Source: Bacteroides sp. Marseille-P3684 (lineage in GTDB: Bacteria > Bacteroidota > Bacteroidia > Bacteroidales > Bacteroidaceae). From it: DNA of 64,000 nucleotides. A program made the translations under genes and the position numbers. The notes below the pieces were generated by a model. The model did not search any database. It was not told the origin of the DNA and worked only from the letters and a program-made list of their open reading frames with translations. Below are positions 1 through 7,697 of this stretch, one piece after another. The DNA lies in assembly GCF_900291465.1 (NCBI RefSeq), contig NZ_LT985808.1:1253871-1317870 (forward strand), in the 5' to 3' direction. Numbering within the stretch: the first letter of the stretch is position 1; every line of letters starts with the position of its first letter.

Positions 1-135
1 TGGGGTAATACTCGCAAGGGCTGCTGGCGCATAGCAGACAGCCACATAATGCACAGGGCAATCACAAATGAGAACTTGCGCAAAGCAGGGTATGCTACTT
101 TAATGGGTGAATATCTCGAATGGTACCCAAAATAG
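1..135 (+). CDS. Group II intron reverse transcriptase/maturase, C-terminal fragment
   Basis: Frame 1 is open from the first base to a TAG at 133-135 and gives 44 residues. It contains WGNTRKGCWRIADSHIM and later a GYATLMGEYLEWY tail. The N-T-R-K-G-x-W-R-I-A word followed by an H-R-A-x-T-N-E/x-L box is the usual end of LtrA-type intron-encoded proteins, next to the maturase (X) and DNA-binding region. Such proteins splice their host intron and reverse-transcribe it into new DNA sites (established for the family). Only the C-terminus is visible, so activity cannot be judged. The stop codon lies two bases before the domain V helix, the normal arrangement when the ORF sits in domain IV. Confidence 0.85.
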   Translation, partial: WGNTRKGCWRIADSHIMHRAITNENLRKAGYATLMGEYLEWYPK

Positions 136-136
136 G

Positions 137-227
137 AACCGCCGTATGCGGAACCGCATGTACGGTGGTGTGAGAGGACGGAAAACGAAAGTAGGAAGAA
201 AACTACGTCGTTTTCCTCCTACTCGAT
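137..227 (+). ncRNA. Group II intron domains V and VI
   Basis: Domain V: ACCGCCGTA (138-146) pairs with TACGGTGGT (161-169). An upper stem TGCG/CGCA (147-150/155-158) is closed by the tetraloop GAAC, with a 2-nt bulge TG at 159-160. This is the expected 34-nt layout of the catalytic hairpin. Domain VI: bases 191-203 pair with 210-222 except for one A-C mismatch in the middle, which is the likely place of the branch-point adenosine. The folding was done by eye. The intron subclass is not assigned. Confidence 0.8.
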
Positions 228-243
228 CATACGGGGAGATGGG

Positions 244-284
244 AAGGCACCTACAGGCTTCTTCGGTCTGGGGGTGCCTTTCTT
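244..284 (+). terminator. Intrinsic terminator after the intron
   Basis: AAGGCACC (244-251) pairs with GGTGCCTT (273-280). An inner stem CAGGC/GTCTG (254-258/266-270) closes over a small loop, and the hairpin is followed by TCTTCGTTT. It probably ends the transcript of the interrupted upstream unit. Confidence 0.65.
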
Positions 285-476
285 CGTTTATGGGGCAGCC
301 TTCGGCGGAACGGCTCTCCTCTCTTCCTTCCTCAGATATTTTCCGCAAACACATCAGGACTTTTCTTCGTACCTTTTCCTCTTGAACTTCCGCACTTTGC
401 AGTGCTAAGGAAGGAGACCGGCTGGATGTTTCGCCGACGTTCTCCTTCGTCTGTCAAATGAAAAGGTCGAAACGAT

Positions 477-1736
477 ATGAGGATACATTCACTTAAGGTC
501 CTTCTGTGGGCAGGGATGCTGTCGCTCTGCGGAACGGCTGCTGCCCGGGTACAGGTACAGAACGATACATTGGACCTCCGCATTTACTACCGTCAGGGCG
601 ACGCGCGGCTTGATGAGGACTACCGGCAGAACGGAGCACATCTCTCGTCGGTACTCGATGCACTGCGTCGGTTGGCTGACGGTTCCCCGGATGCCGTCCG
701 GAGGCTGGAGATTGTCTCTGGTGCTTCGCCGGAAGGACGGGCTGACTTCAACCTGCACTTGTCCCGTCGCCGTACGAACGCGCTGGGGGACTATCTGCGT
801 ACACGGGTACCCCACAGCCTCTTCAGTCGGATGGACACCCGTTCGCTGGGCGTCGACTGGGACGGATTGGAACGCCTCGTCGAACAGTCGGACATGCCCC
901 ACCGTGACACGGTGCTTCACATCCTGCGCCACACTCCCGAGTGGGTGTTGACCAACGGGGTGGTGACCGATAGCCGGAAGAGGCAGTTGGGCATGCTGGC
1001 TGGAGGCAGCCCCTGGCGCTACATGGAACAGCACTTCTTCCCGAACCTGCGTTGCTCCCACCTGAGGGTCTACACCGACGGTCCGTTGCAGGCTGCGACG
1101 GACGGGGCGGCAATTCCCTGTCCCGTGCAGGACACGATTTATATCGAGCGCGAGCGCGTCCGTACGCTGGTCGAACGGGACACCTCCTACGTCTATTCAC
1201 TCTACATGGCGGTGAAGACCAATCTGCTCTACGATGCCTTGCTGGTGCCGAACCTGGCGCTGGAGTTCTATCTCGGCAATCGCTGGTCACTCTCGGGCGG
1301 CTGGATGTATGCCTGGTGGAAGGACGACACGCGTCATCGCTATTGGCGGATTTACGGCGGCGAACTGGAGTTGCGGCGCTACTTCGGCAGGAAGGCGGAA
1401 GAGAAGCCTTTCACCGGACATCACCTCGGCATTTACCTTCAGGGACTGACCTACGACTTCGAGTGGGGTGGCGAGGGATACCTCAGTCACTGGACCTACG
1501 GCGCCGGCATCAGCTATGGCTACTCGTTGCCTGTGGCGCGCCGCTTCAACCTGGACTTCGGGTTGGGCGTGGGCTATCTGGGTGGTACTTACGACACGTA
1601 TATCCCCACGGAGACCTGTTATGCCTGGCAACGCCGGTCGCGCCGTCACTGGTTTGGACCGACGAAGGCGGAAATCACGCTCGTCTGGCTCCTGGGACGG
1701 AACAACTATAATATAAGGAAAGGAGGCAGACGATGA
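477..1736 (+). CDS. DUF3575-type outer-membrane protein with OmpA-like N-terminal domain
   Basis: First gene of a four-gene fimbrial operon, 419 residues, with a signal peptide (cleavage near AAA at 21-23). Residues about 30-205 form a domain with an ASPEG motif and an R-R-x-N-A-L-x-x-Y-L helix, resembling OmpA-like peptidoglycan-associated folds. The same layout occurs in the lipoprotein at 44096-45799. Residues about 235-419 match DUF3575: a K-T-N-L-L-Y-D start, then alternating aromatic beta-strands and a Y-G-Y-S-L pattern. This part is likely a small outer-membrane barrel. Family knowledge: such proteins often accompany Mfa/Fim fimbrial genes in Bacteroidales and are thought to help anchor or assemble the pilus. 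A GAAGGAGA/TCTCCTTC inverted repeat (410-417/441-448) lies just upstream and may be regulatory. The stop overlaps the next start as ATGA. Confidence 0.8.
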   Translation: MRIHSLKVLLWAGMLSLCGTAAARVQVQNDTLDLRIYYRQGDARLDEDYRQNGAHLSSVLDALRRLADGSPDAVRRLEIVSGASPEGRADFNLHLSRRRTNALGDYLRTRVPHSLFSRMDTRSLGVDWDGLERLVEQSDMPHRDTVLHILRHTPEWVLTNGVVTDSRKRQLGMLAGGSPWRYMEQHFFPNLRCSHLRVYTDGPLQAATDGAAIPCPVQDTIYIERERVRTLVERDTSYVYSLYMAVKTNLLYDALLVPNLALEFYLGNRWSLSGGWMYAWWKDDTRHRYWRIYGGELELRRYFGRKAEEKPFTGHHLGIYLQGLTYDFEWGGEGYLSHWTYGAGISYGYSLPVARRFNLDFGLGVGYLGGTYDTYIPTETCYAWQRRSRRHWFGPTKAEITLVWLLGRNNYNIRKGGRR

Positions 1737-2647
1737 AGAGAAACCTGTACATCCTGCTGACCCTGTTCGCCGTGCTGCTTGCCGGCTGTGAACACAAGGA
1801 CTTCTGCTGCCGCTGCCTGCAGGCGGACGATGTGGAGGTGGTGTTCGACTGGAGCCGTTCGCCCGATGCGGACCCGGCGTCCATGAAGGTCTACTTCTTC
1901 CCTGAAGGCGGGGGAGAGGCGCTTGTCTACGAGTTCGCCGACATTCACGGAGGCAGCATCCGGCTGCCCGCCGGCAACTACCGCGCCGTGTGTGTCAACA
2001 GCGACACGGAATTCCTGCATTACGAACACACTGACCGCTTCGACTCCATCCGTGCCTTTACCGGCGGAGGCGTGTCGGGGCAGTTGCCGGGGACGGACGG
2101 CGAAGAGTTCCGCAACGCCCCCGACCGGATATGGACCGACCGGCTCGAGACATTCACCATCGGACACAGCCCGGACCAGCGGCGTGTCATCTTCCGCCCC
2201 GCTCCCTCGGTCTGCCGGTACACCGTGGAGATACGCAATGTCTCCAACCTCGGTTACCTCGGCAGTACGGGTAGCCTCCGCGGTTCGCTGACGGGCTTGT
2301 CCGACGGACTTCTGCTTGGCACCGGCGAGCCGTCGGGCCATCCGGTGACCCTCCCCTTTGAGGCGACACACGACGGGAAGTCCACCATCACGGCAGATTT
2401 CCTGACCTTCGGTCCTCCCGCCGGAGCGACGGGAAAACACCTGTTGCGCATCTACGTGCAGCTGCCTGACGGCAAGAAGGTCTACTACACGTTCGACGTC
2501 ACCGACCAGGTGCGCCACGCCCCCGACCCGCGCAACGTCCACATCGTGCTCGACGGGCTGACACTGCCCAAGCCCCTGGCAAACGGGAGCGGCTTCCGTC
2601 CGACTGTCGACGACTGGCAGGAGGTCGAGGTGCCTCTGCGCATGTGA
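1733..2647 (+). CDS. DUF5119 lipoprotein, fimbrial accessory/anchor candidate
   Basis: 304 residues starting with a lipoprotein signal peptide (lipobox LLAGC, Cys19). The start overlaps the stop of the DUF3575 gene by 4 bp, so the two are translationally coupled. The sequence shows the DUF5119 signature: V-x-V-V-F-D-W near residue 40, an M-K-V-Y-F-F-P strand, an L-P-A-G-N-Y-R-A turn and a C-V-N-S-D-T-E motif. The C-terminus carries the V-D-D-W-x-E-V-E-V-P-L ending seen in fimbrillin-like beta-sandwich proteins. It is likely exported to the outer membrane as part of a type V pilus. FimB/Mfa2-type anchor is one possible role, but the sequence alone does not separate anchor from accessory subunit. 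Confidence 0.75.
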   Translation: MKRNLYILLTLFAVLLAGCEHKDFCCRCLQADDVEVVFDWSRSPDADPASMKVYFFPEGGGEALVYEFADIHGGSIRLPAGNYRAVCVNSDTEFLHYEHTDRFDSIRAFTGGGVSGQLPGTDGEEFRNAPDRIWTDRLETFTIGHSPDQRRVIFRPAPSVCRYTVEIRNVSNLGYLGSTGSLRGSLTGLSDGLLLGTGEPSGHPVTLPFEATHDGKSTITADFLTFGPPAGATGKHLLRIYVQLPDGKKVYYTFDVTDQVRHAPDPRNVHIVLDGLTLPKPLANGSGFRPTVDDWQEVEVPLRM

Positions 2648-2734
2648 GGCGGCGGATGAGGCTGCCCGTCGGCAGGACCGTTACCGCCCCGGCACATACA
2701 CTTGTCCATGTTTTATCTATTTAATGTATAACTT

Positions 2735-3859
2735 ATGAAAGCGAAATTCTTGTTCATGACTTTGAGCGTCGCCGCACTGGCATCCTGCTCAAACGACGAA
2801 ACACTCGACACGAACCGGAGCGCCATCTCCTTCCGTTCGCTCGTGGAAGGCATGACCCGCGGCACCTCGGTGACCGTAGCCAACCTGGACCAGTTCAAGG
2901 TGACTGCCGTGGGCAACGGAAAAGTCTATATGGACAAAGTCGCCGTCAACGGCTCGGAAAGCGGAGCCAAGTGGGCGACCGAAGGAACCTACTACTGGCC
3001 CGCCTTCCAGCTGAACTTCTACGGCTATGCACCGGCTGACGCACAGGGCGTGACGCTCAACGAGACCACTCGGACGATTGCCGACTTCACGCCCGCACAG
3101 AAGGTCGAGGAACAGAAGGACCTGGTCATCGCCTGTAACACCGGAACGAAGGAGTCCAATCAGGAGACCGGTGTGCCCATGAACTTCCGCCATGCCTTGT
3201 CGCAGGTGGTTGTCAAGGCCAAGTGCCCCGCCGAGAACATGAAGGTGGAGGTCATCGGCATCAAGGTGGCAAACGTGGCAGGCAAGGGAACATTCACCTT
3301 CCCCGCGGACGTGACCACCGGCAAAGACACCAGGCAGCTGGACTTCAGCCTGTGGAGCGGACTGGGCGATGCCACCGCAGCCTACATGAAGCGCGGCGAT
3401 GCCCCCGTCACCCTGACCAGGGACGCACAGGACATCACCTTCGCCGACCGCTTCATCCTCGTCCCGCAGCAGCTCACCGCATGGGCAGGGAACAACGAGG
3501 ACAAGGGAACCTATCTCTCCGTACTCTGCCGTATCTCGAACGTCAGCGGGGACAACGTCACCCAGCTTTACCCGTCAGAAGAAGGCAAGTACGGCTTCTC
3601 GGCAGTGGCGATTGACACCAAGTGGGAACCGGGCAAGCGGTATGTCTACACCCTGGAGTTCTTTGGCCAGAATGGCGGCGGAGGAAAGTACGACCCGGAC
3701 CCCACCAACCCGGACCCGGACCCCGATAAGGACAAGGACATCGACAAGGACCCGGAACCGGACAAGGAGGGCGGTGACCCGATTCTCGACAAGCCCATCT
3801 TCTTCACCGTCACGGTGGACGACTGGGTAGAACAGCCTGCCATCGACTTGCAGATGTAA
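2735..3859 (+). CDS. Fimbrillin-family lipoprotein (Mfa-like pilin)
   Basis: 374 residues with lipobox L-A-S-C (Cys18). A fimbrillin N-terminal domain carries the typical words I-S-F-R-S, M-T-R-G-T, G-T-Y-Y-W-P and L-N-F-Y-G-Y-A-P (residues about 30-110), then the N-F-R-H-A-L-S-Q-V motif near 150. A second domain ends in a Y-V-Y-T-L-E-F strand. A low-complexity Asp/Pro/Lys linker follows (residues about 313-345), and then a terminal T-V-D-D-W strand. Family knowledge: lipidated precursors are cleaved by an Arg-gingipain-like protease after export, and the pilins join by strand exchange. The G-M-T-R-G arginine is a plausible processing site (inference). This is the probable major subunit because of its size and position. 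Confidence 0.8.
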   Translation: MKAKFLFMTLSVAALASCSNDETLDTNRSAISFRSLVEGMTRGTSVTVANLDQFKVTAVGNGKVYMDKVAVNGSESGAKWATEGTYYWPAFQLNFYGYAPADAQGVTLNETTRTIADFTPAQKVEEQKDLVIACNTGTKESNQETGVPMNFRHALSQVVVKAKCPAENMKVEVIGIKVANVAGKGTFTFPADVTTGKDTRQLDFSLWSGLGDATAAYMKRGDAPVTLTRDAQDITFADRFILVPQQLTAWAGNNEDKGTYLSVLCRISNVSGDNVTQLYPSEEGKYGFSAVAIDTKWEPGKRYVYTLEFFGQNGGGGKYDPDPTNPDPDPDKDKDIDKDPEPDKEGGDPILDKPIFFTVTVDDWVEQPAIDLQM

Positions 3860-3898
3860 CACCTGACTTCTATTCATCTATTAGAAATTGTAGAGCCG

Positions 3899-3938
3899 GA
3901 CAGGAGGGGAGGAGCGATGTTCTCCTGCTCCTCCTGTC
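3899..3938 (+). terminator. Hairpin between the pilin genes, possible attenuator
   Basis: A purine-rich arm (3899-3914) pairs with a pyrimidine-rich arm (3922-3938) over a 7-nt loop. The following bases GTTGTATGG contain no U-tract. It lies in the 167-bp gap between two co-directional fimbrial genes. It could act as a partial terminator or RNA stabiliser that lowers expression of the downstream large subunit relative to the pilin. Confidence 0.5.
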
Positions 3939-4026
3939 GTTGTATGGAGACGTGCCGACGCGGACCGGATGGGACGCCGAGGCACACCCTCCCGGCTTAT
4001 CCCGAACACAAACAACCAATGCAAGC

Positions 4027-6831
4027 ATGAAGATTGATCAACTATCCTGCCGTTCCGTCATCCTGACGCTCCTGCTGGGTGCCGTCGGGCTGTCCGCCTG
4101 TGTGGACGAGCGCGAGCGGTCAGTCTCTCCGTCCGCAGCCATCGCCTTTGCGCCGGAGATGCAGCCGGCTGACTCGGCAGCCACACGCGCCCTGTCGTCC
4201 GTCGGCCTGCCTGCCGACACCGTGGTCCCCCTGCACACCTCGTCGGGCAGACCTCTCTACCTGCACACTCTCTATGCCGACACCATTGCGTCCGCTTCCC
4301 TGACCGACGGACAGGACACCCCGGCGCCGGTCCGTGCCCTGCCGGTCGGTACGGACAACTTCTACGACACCTTCGGTGTGTCGGCATACGCCTACACCGG
4401 CGACTGGAGCGACGACTGCACGCCCAACTACATGTACGACGTGGCAGTCGCCCCGTCCGGCAAAGTCTGGGCTTCCGCCAACACCTACTACTGGCCCGGC
4501 AGCACCTGCCGCCTGCGCTTCTTCGCCTATGCACCCCGCGGGAACGATGCCTACGCCTTCTCCGGTGCGGACGCCGCGGGAGCGCCGACCCTGCGCTGTG
4601 TCATCCCTGCCGAAGCCGGCGAACAGAAGGACCTGCTGGTCGCCTCGACCGACGGCTTGCCGGGCGACTACCACCAGGCAGTCCCGCTGACGTTCCGCCA
4701 TGCCCTGACCGCCGTGCGCTTCGTCTGTGGCGACGACATGCGTCCGGGCACCATCCGGCGCATCACCCTGAAGGAGGTCTGTACGTCCGGCGTCTATGAC
4801 CTTGGCGCGGCACAGTGGTCGTCGGTGGACAACCCCTCGGCTTTCGTTCAGGAGCTTGACACGCCGACGGAAGGGACGGCCGACGTGCCCCTCACCACCG
4901 GACCGCAGACCTTCATGATGCTGCCGCAGACCCTGCCTGCCGGAGCGAAAATCGAGATTCTCTTCAACGACGGCACCGAGGACCACCTGCTGACAGCCTC
5001 CATCGGCGGCACCCTGTGGCCCATGGGGAAGACCGTTACTTACCGCATCTCCACCACGTCCATCAACTGGGTGTACACGCTGGAGGCGAAGGGTCCGCGG
5101 GTCTATTCCTTCCGGGGCGAATACGATGAATACGTCGTGACGAGCTACCGCACGCATGTGGTGACCGGGCAGCAGGAACCTGTCGCCTGGAGCGAAACCT
5201 ATTCGCTGGACGGCGGAAAGAGCTGGACCGACGTGCCTCCCCGCTGGACAAACGGCTTTGTCGGGTCGGGGGAAGGCAGCACGAAGCCCCGGTCCTACTC
5301 GCTGTATGTCCGGGAACAGGCGCCCGTCATCCACAACGGGGCGGCGGAGAAGCTGATGAACACACCGCCCAGGGGAACGGCGGACCGTCCGTGGAACCTC
5401 TCGAACCGGACGGGTGCCGACGCGGTGGAGAACACGGCGAACTGCTACGTCATCAACGGACCGGGGCACTACTGCTTCCCCCTTGTCTACGGCAACGCCA
5501 TCCGCAACGGAGCCGACAACCCGGCAGCCTACAGTTCCACCAGCACCAACCCCTACGTGCTCAAGCAGTTCGTCAACTACATCAATTACCCCATCACCAA
5601 GCCCTACATCGACGAGGGCTATGCCTACCCGTTGACTTCGGCGGAAATCCTGTGGCAGGACGAACCGGGGCTGGTGACGGACGTCCGCTACCACGCCGAG
5701 CCGGGGCGGGGCACCATCTCGTTTGCCGTCCCCCGGGAGACCATCAAGGAGGGGAATGCGGTCATTGTGCTGAAGGACGAACGCGGGCAGGTCATCTGGT
5801 CGTGGCACATCTGGGTGACTTCTGCCGACGTGGAGCAGACCATCCGCGTGAAGGCGTTCCATGCAAAGGAAGCATACGTGCGTGTCTTCGAGTTCATGCC
5901 GGTCAACCTCGGCTGGTGCGGGATGGCCGAAGTGGAGTACCCCGGGCGGGAGTGCCTGGTGAAGTTCACGGCAGGCGAGCTGTCTCGGGTCATCACGGTC
6001 CGTCAGGAGGAGTACACCTACCACTACGCCGGCTGCGGCACCTACTACCAGTGGGGGCGCAAGGAGCCGTTCCCCGGCTCCGGCTTCAATGCCTGGCAGG
6101 AGAAGAACCTCTACGACGGTGCCGACAGGCTCATCGTGAGCAGCTATCCCGGGAAAGGATACGCTACGGAATACTACCTGACTGCCTGGTCAGCCGGCGC
6201 TGTGAGCCTCTACAACGGCATCCGGAATCCGATGTACCTGAACCGGACGTCCGGCAACACCTTCTACAACTTGTGGAACGCCATCAATGACGCGCCTACC
6301 TGGTACCACGCAGCCTACGGTCCGGGCGTGATTTACGGTCACCGGGAGGGGGGATACCCCACCTATGTCATAAACCCGATGGAGAGCGACAACCGGGTTG
6401 TCAAGACCGTCTACGACCCGTCGCCCCCGGGCTTCCATGTGCCGCCCGTCACGGCATTCACCCGCTGTGCGGTCCTGAAGGAGGGACCGCCCGTCATGGC
6501 AGATGCCAACGGCACGTGGGACGACACGCAGAAAGGCTTCCGCTTCTACTGCGACGAGACGAAGTCCGGCACGGTCTTCCTGCCTGCACAGGGCATGAGG
6601 ACCTATGTGAACGGAAAGGTCGTCGACTATGCCAAGTTCGGATATTACTGGACAGCGGGCAATGCCTACCGCGACCATAAGCCGGGCCCGGCGCCCGCTC
6701 CACCTGCCGATGCGCCCTCCTGCGGACATACGATGATGTTCCGGGGGGATGTCAAGGTGGTCGACCCTTTCACCTGTTCCGGACATGCGTATGCGTTGCC
6801 GGTCCGTGCCGTGAGGGAGGAAGTGAATTGA
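4027..6831 (+). CDS. Large fimbrillin-family lipoprotein, probable tip/adhesin subunit
   Basis: 934 residues from ATG 4027, chosen because it is followed at once by a lipoprotein signal (lipobox L-S-A-C, Cys25). An in-frame upstream ATG at 3940 would put 29 extra hydrophilic residues before it. Residues about 30-340 are a fimbrillin domain (D-N-F-Y-D-T-F-G-V, N-T-Y-Y-W-P-G, F-R-H-A-L-T-A-V). A middle region follows with repeated T-Y-S-L-D-G-G-K-S-W-like strands. The C-terminal 300 residues contain G-C-G-T-Y-Y-Q-W-G-R-K, Y-D-P-S-P-P-G-F-H-V-P, Y-Y-W-T-A-G-N and a closing A-L-P-V-R-A-V-R. This resembles the FISUMP-type domain often carried by Bacteroidetes adhesins. Its size and position last in the operon fit a tip subunit (inference). 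Confidence 0.75.
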   Translation: MKIDQLSCRSVILTLLLGAVGLSACVDERERSVSPSAAIAFAPEMQPADSAATRALSSVGLPADTVVPLHTSSGRPLYLHTLYADTIASASLTDGQDTPAPVRALPVGTDNFYDTFGVSAYAYTGDWSDDCTPNYMYDVAVAPSGKVWASANTYYWPGSTCRLRFFAYAPRGNDAYAFSGADAAGAPTLRCVIPAEAGEQKDLLVASTDGLPGDYHQAVPLTFRHALTAVRFVCGDDMRPGTIRRITLKEVCTSGVYDLGAAQWSSVDNPSAFVQELDTPTEGTADVPLTTGPQTFMMLPQTLPAGAKIEILFNDGTEDHLLTASIGGTLWPMGKTVTYRISTTSINWVYTLEAKGPRVYSFRGEYDEYVVTSYRTHVVTGQQEPVAWSETYSLDGGKSWTDVPPRWTNGFVGSGEGSTKPRSYSLYVREQAPVIHNGAAEKLMNTPPRGTADRPWNLSNRTGADAVENTANCYVINGPGHYCFPLVYGNAIRNGADNPAAYSSTSTNPYVLKQFVNYINYPITKPYIDEGYAYPLTSAEILWQDEPGLVTDVRYHAEPGRGTISFAVPRETIKEGNAVIVLKDERGQVIWSWHIWVTSADVEQTIRVKAFHAKEAYVRVFEFMPVNLGWCGMAEVEYPGRECLVKFTAGELSRVITVRQEEYTYHYAGCGTYYQWGRKEPFPGSGFNAWQEKNLYDGADRLIVSSYPGKGYATEYYLTAWSAGAVSLYNGIRNPMYLNRTSGNTFYNLWNAINDAPTWYHAAYGPGVIYGHREGGYPTYVINPMESDNRVVKTVYDPSPPGFHVPPVTAFTRCAVLKEGPPVMADANGTWDDTQKGFRFYCDETKSGTVFLPAQGMRTYVNGKVVDYAKFGYYWTAGNAYRDHKPGPAPAPPADAPSCGHTMMFRGDVKVVDPFTCSGHAYALPVRAVREEVN

Positions 6832-7000
6832 CAAAGTGACGCCATCCGGCGGATTTCTCTGTCATAATTCCCCGATTGGGCATTTTCAGCTGACGCGTAC
6901 TTTGACAGTTTCATCTCTTCTAGCGAAAAATTAGATACATATTTTAAGATACGACCGTCGGAATGGGTCGGTATTTTCATCCTGTTAACACAAAAACGGA

Positions 7001-7154
7001 GGTGCGAAGCCTTTCCCGGCACGGTGTGAACCCGTTTTCACCGTCGTACGGACAGGTCCGCACCACCGTACCGACCCATCCGCACCGTCGTGGCGACGCG
7101 TCCGTACGAAAAGAGGCCTCTGTTTTGTCGGGATTCTTTACCTGTTTTCATTTT
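7001..7154. repeat. 22-bp periodic array inside element A
   Basis: Successive 22-bp steps bring back the same words. GGTGCGAA at 7001 is followed by GGTGTGAA at 7023. Dyad cores GTCGTACGGAC, ACCGTACCGAC and GTCGTGGCGAC are centred at 7048, 7070 and 7092. CTGTTTT at 7120 recurs at 7142. GTTTTCA at 7034 recurs at 7144, which is five periods later. TCGTACGGAC (7044-7053) is also an exact inverted repeat of GTCCGTACGA (7100-7109). The units are contiguous, about seven in number, and degenerate. Confidence 0.75.
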
Positions 7155-7294
7155 TAGACGGACGAGGCGTTCTGTTTCTCATCTGTTATATTGACGCCTG
7201 TCCGGATGGCTTGCTGACTTTTAAGCGGAAAATTCGCGTCAGTATGGAACGAAAAGACAGGATAACGAGGAAAGGAGCGACAGGATGTATTTTG

Positions 7295-7369
7295 CGAATC
7301 GCCCGAGAAGGCGCTTTCTGCTCACCAACTCGCAGTTGGGTGCAAGGAAGGCCCTTCTCGGGCGATTCG
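7295..7369. repeat. Long inverted repeat closing element A
   Basis: CGAATCGCCCGAGAAGG (7295-7311) is perfectly inverted at 7353-7369. A second hairpin, CCAACT/AGTTGG (7325-7330/7334-7339), sits inside the loop. The stem is strong enough to fold as RNA or to extrude as a cruciform. Element B keeps the left arm but not a matching right arm. Confidence 0.85.
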
Positions 7370-7384
7370 TTTGACATTTTGACA

Positions 7385-7646
7385 AATTGTCATCCGCCCG
7401 TTCCGCTGTCTGCCGGGCACACTCTGCACCCCTGCCGGACCTCCTTCCGGGGGAGAGAGTGGGGCTGGCGTGCGGAGAGACGGACGCGCGGTTTCCCTGC
7501 CGGCGTCCGCCTTTCCCGCCGGGAGCAGGAGGAGCGGGAGCGCCCGTCTCGTTGCGGCTCTGAAAGAAACTTAAAAGATGCGTTGAATGTTAAACCTTGG
7601 GGCGTTCCCGGAGTCGTATGTGCGTACATGAATGTCATCTTTTGTG
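7385..7646. other. Non-coding spacer before the glycosidase operon
   Basis: A GC-rich stretch with several short runs of G and C and no open frame with Bacteroides-like composition. Apart from element A on its left and the promoter on its right I see nothing specific in it. Confidence 0.5.
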
Positions 7647-7654
7647 TATCTTTG
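7647..7654 (+). promoter_or_regulatory. Bacteroides-type -7 box TATCTTTG for the glycosidase operon
   Basis: This matches TAnnTTTG exactly. Transcription would start near 7660, which rules out the in-frame ATG at 7632 as start of the next gene. No clear TTTG lies 19-21 bp upstream, so an activator may be needed. Confidence 0.6.
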
Positions 7655-7697
7655 TCAACCTGGAGTAATGAACCAACTTAAAACATTCCATCTGAAT

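Larger units (their letters stand above)
1..227 (+). mobile_element. Group II intron, 3' portion (truncated by window edge)
   Basis: The first 135 bases encode the C-terminal tail of a group II intron maturase. They are followed directly by an RNA that folds like intron domains V and VI. The intron therefore enters from the left and ends near 227, just after the domain VI helix, at a pyrimidine-containing ACTCGAT end. The 5' part, the catalytic reverse-transcriptase motifs and the 5' exon lie outside the window. The exact 3' splice site is inferred from the position of domain VI and could be off by a few bases. An intrinsic terminator begins about 17 bp downstream in the 3' exon. Confidence 0.85.
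6891..7384. repeat. Element A: non-coding element with conserved ends and a 22-bp array
   Basis: Four words also occur in element B in the same order. They are ACGCGTACTTT (6893-6903), CAAAAACG (6991-6998), TGTATTTTGCGAATCGCCCG (7286-7305, running on into AGAAGG) and TTTGACATTTTGACA (7370-7384). The last three lie at a constant offset of 56,222 bp from their partners. Between them sits a tandem array with a 22-bp period (separate entry). No credible gene overlaps it. It lies between the fimbrial operon and the glycosidase operon. It may be a dispersed repeat, a structured RNA or a protein-binding site; the function is unknown. Confidence 0.75.

Noticed and set aside
3940-4026. Upstream start for the large fimbrillin gene
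   Set aside because: The 29 extra residues are polar and would hide the lipoprotein signal at 4027.
7211-7681. 156-codon open frame across element A and the promoter
   Set aside because: It crosses a perfect hairpin and the TATCTTTG box, shows no family resemblance, and has a composition unlike neighbouring genes.
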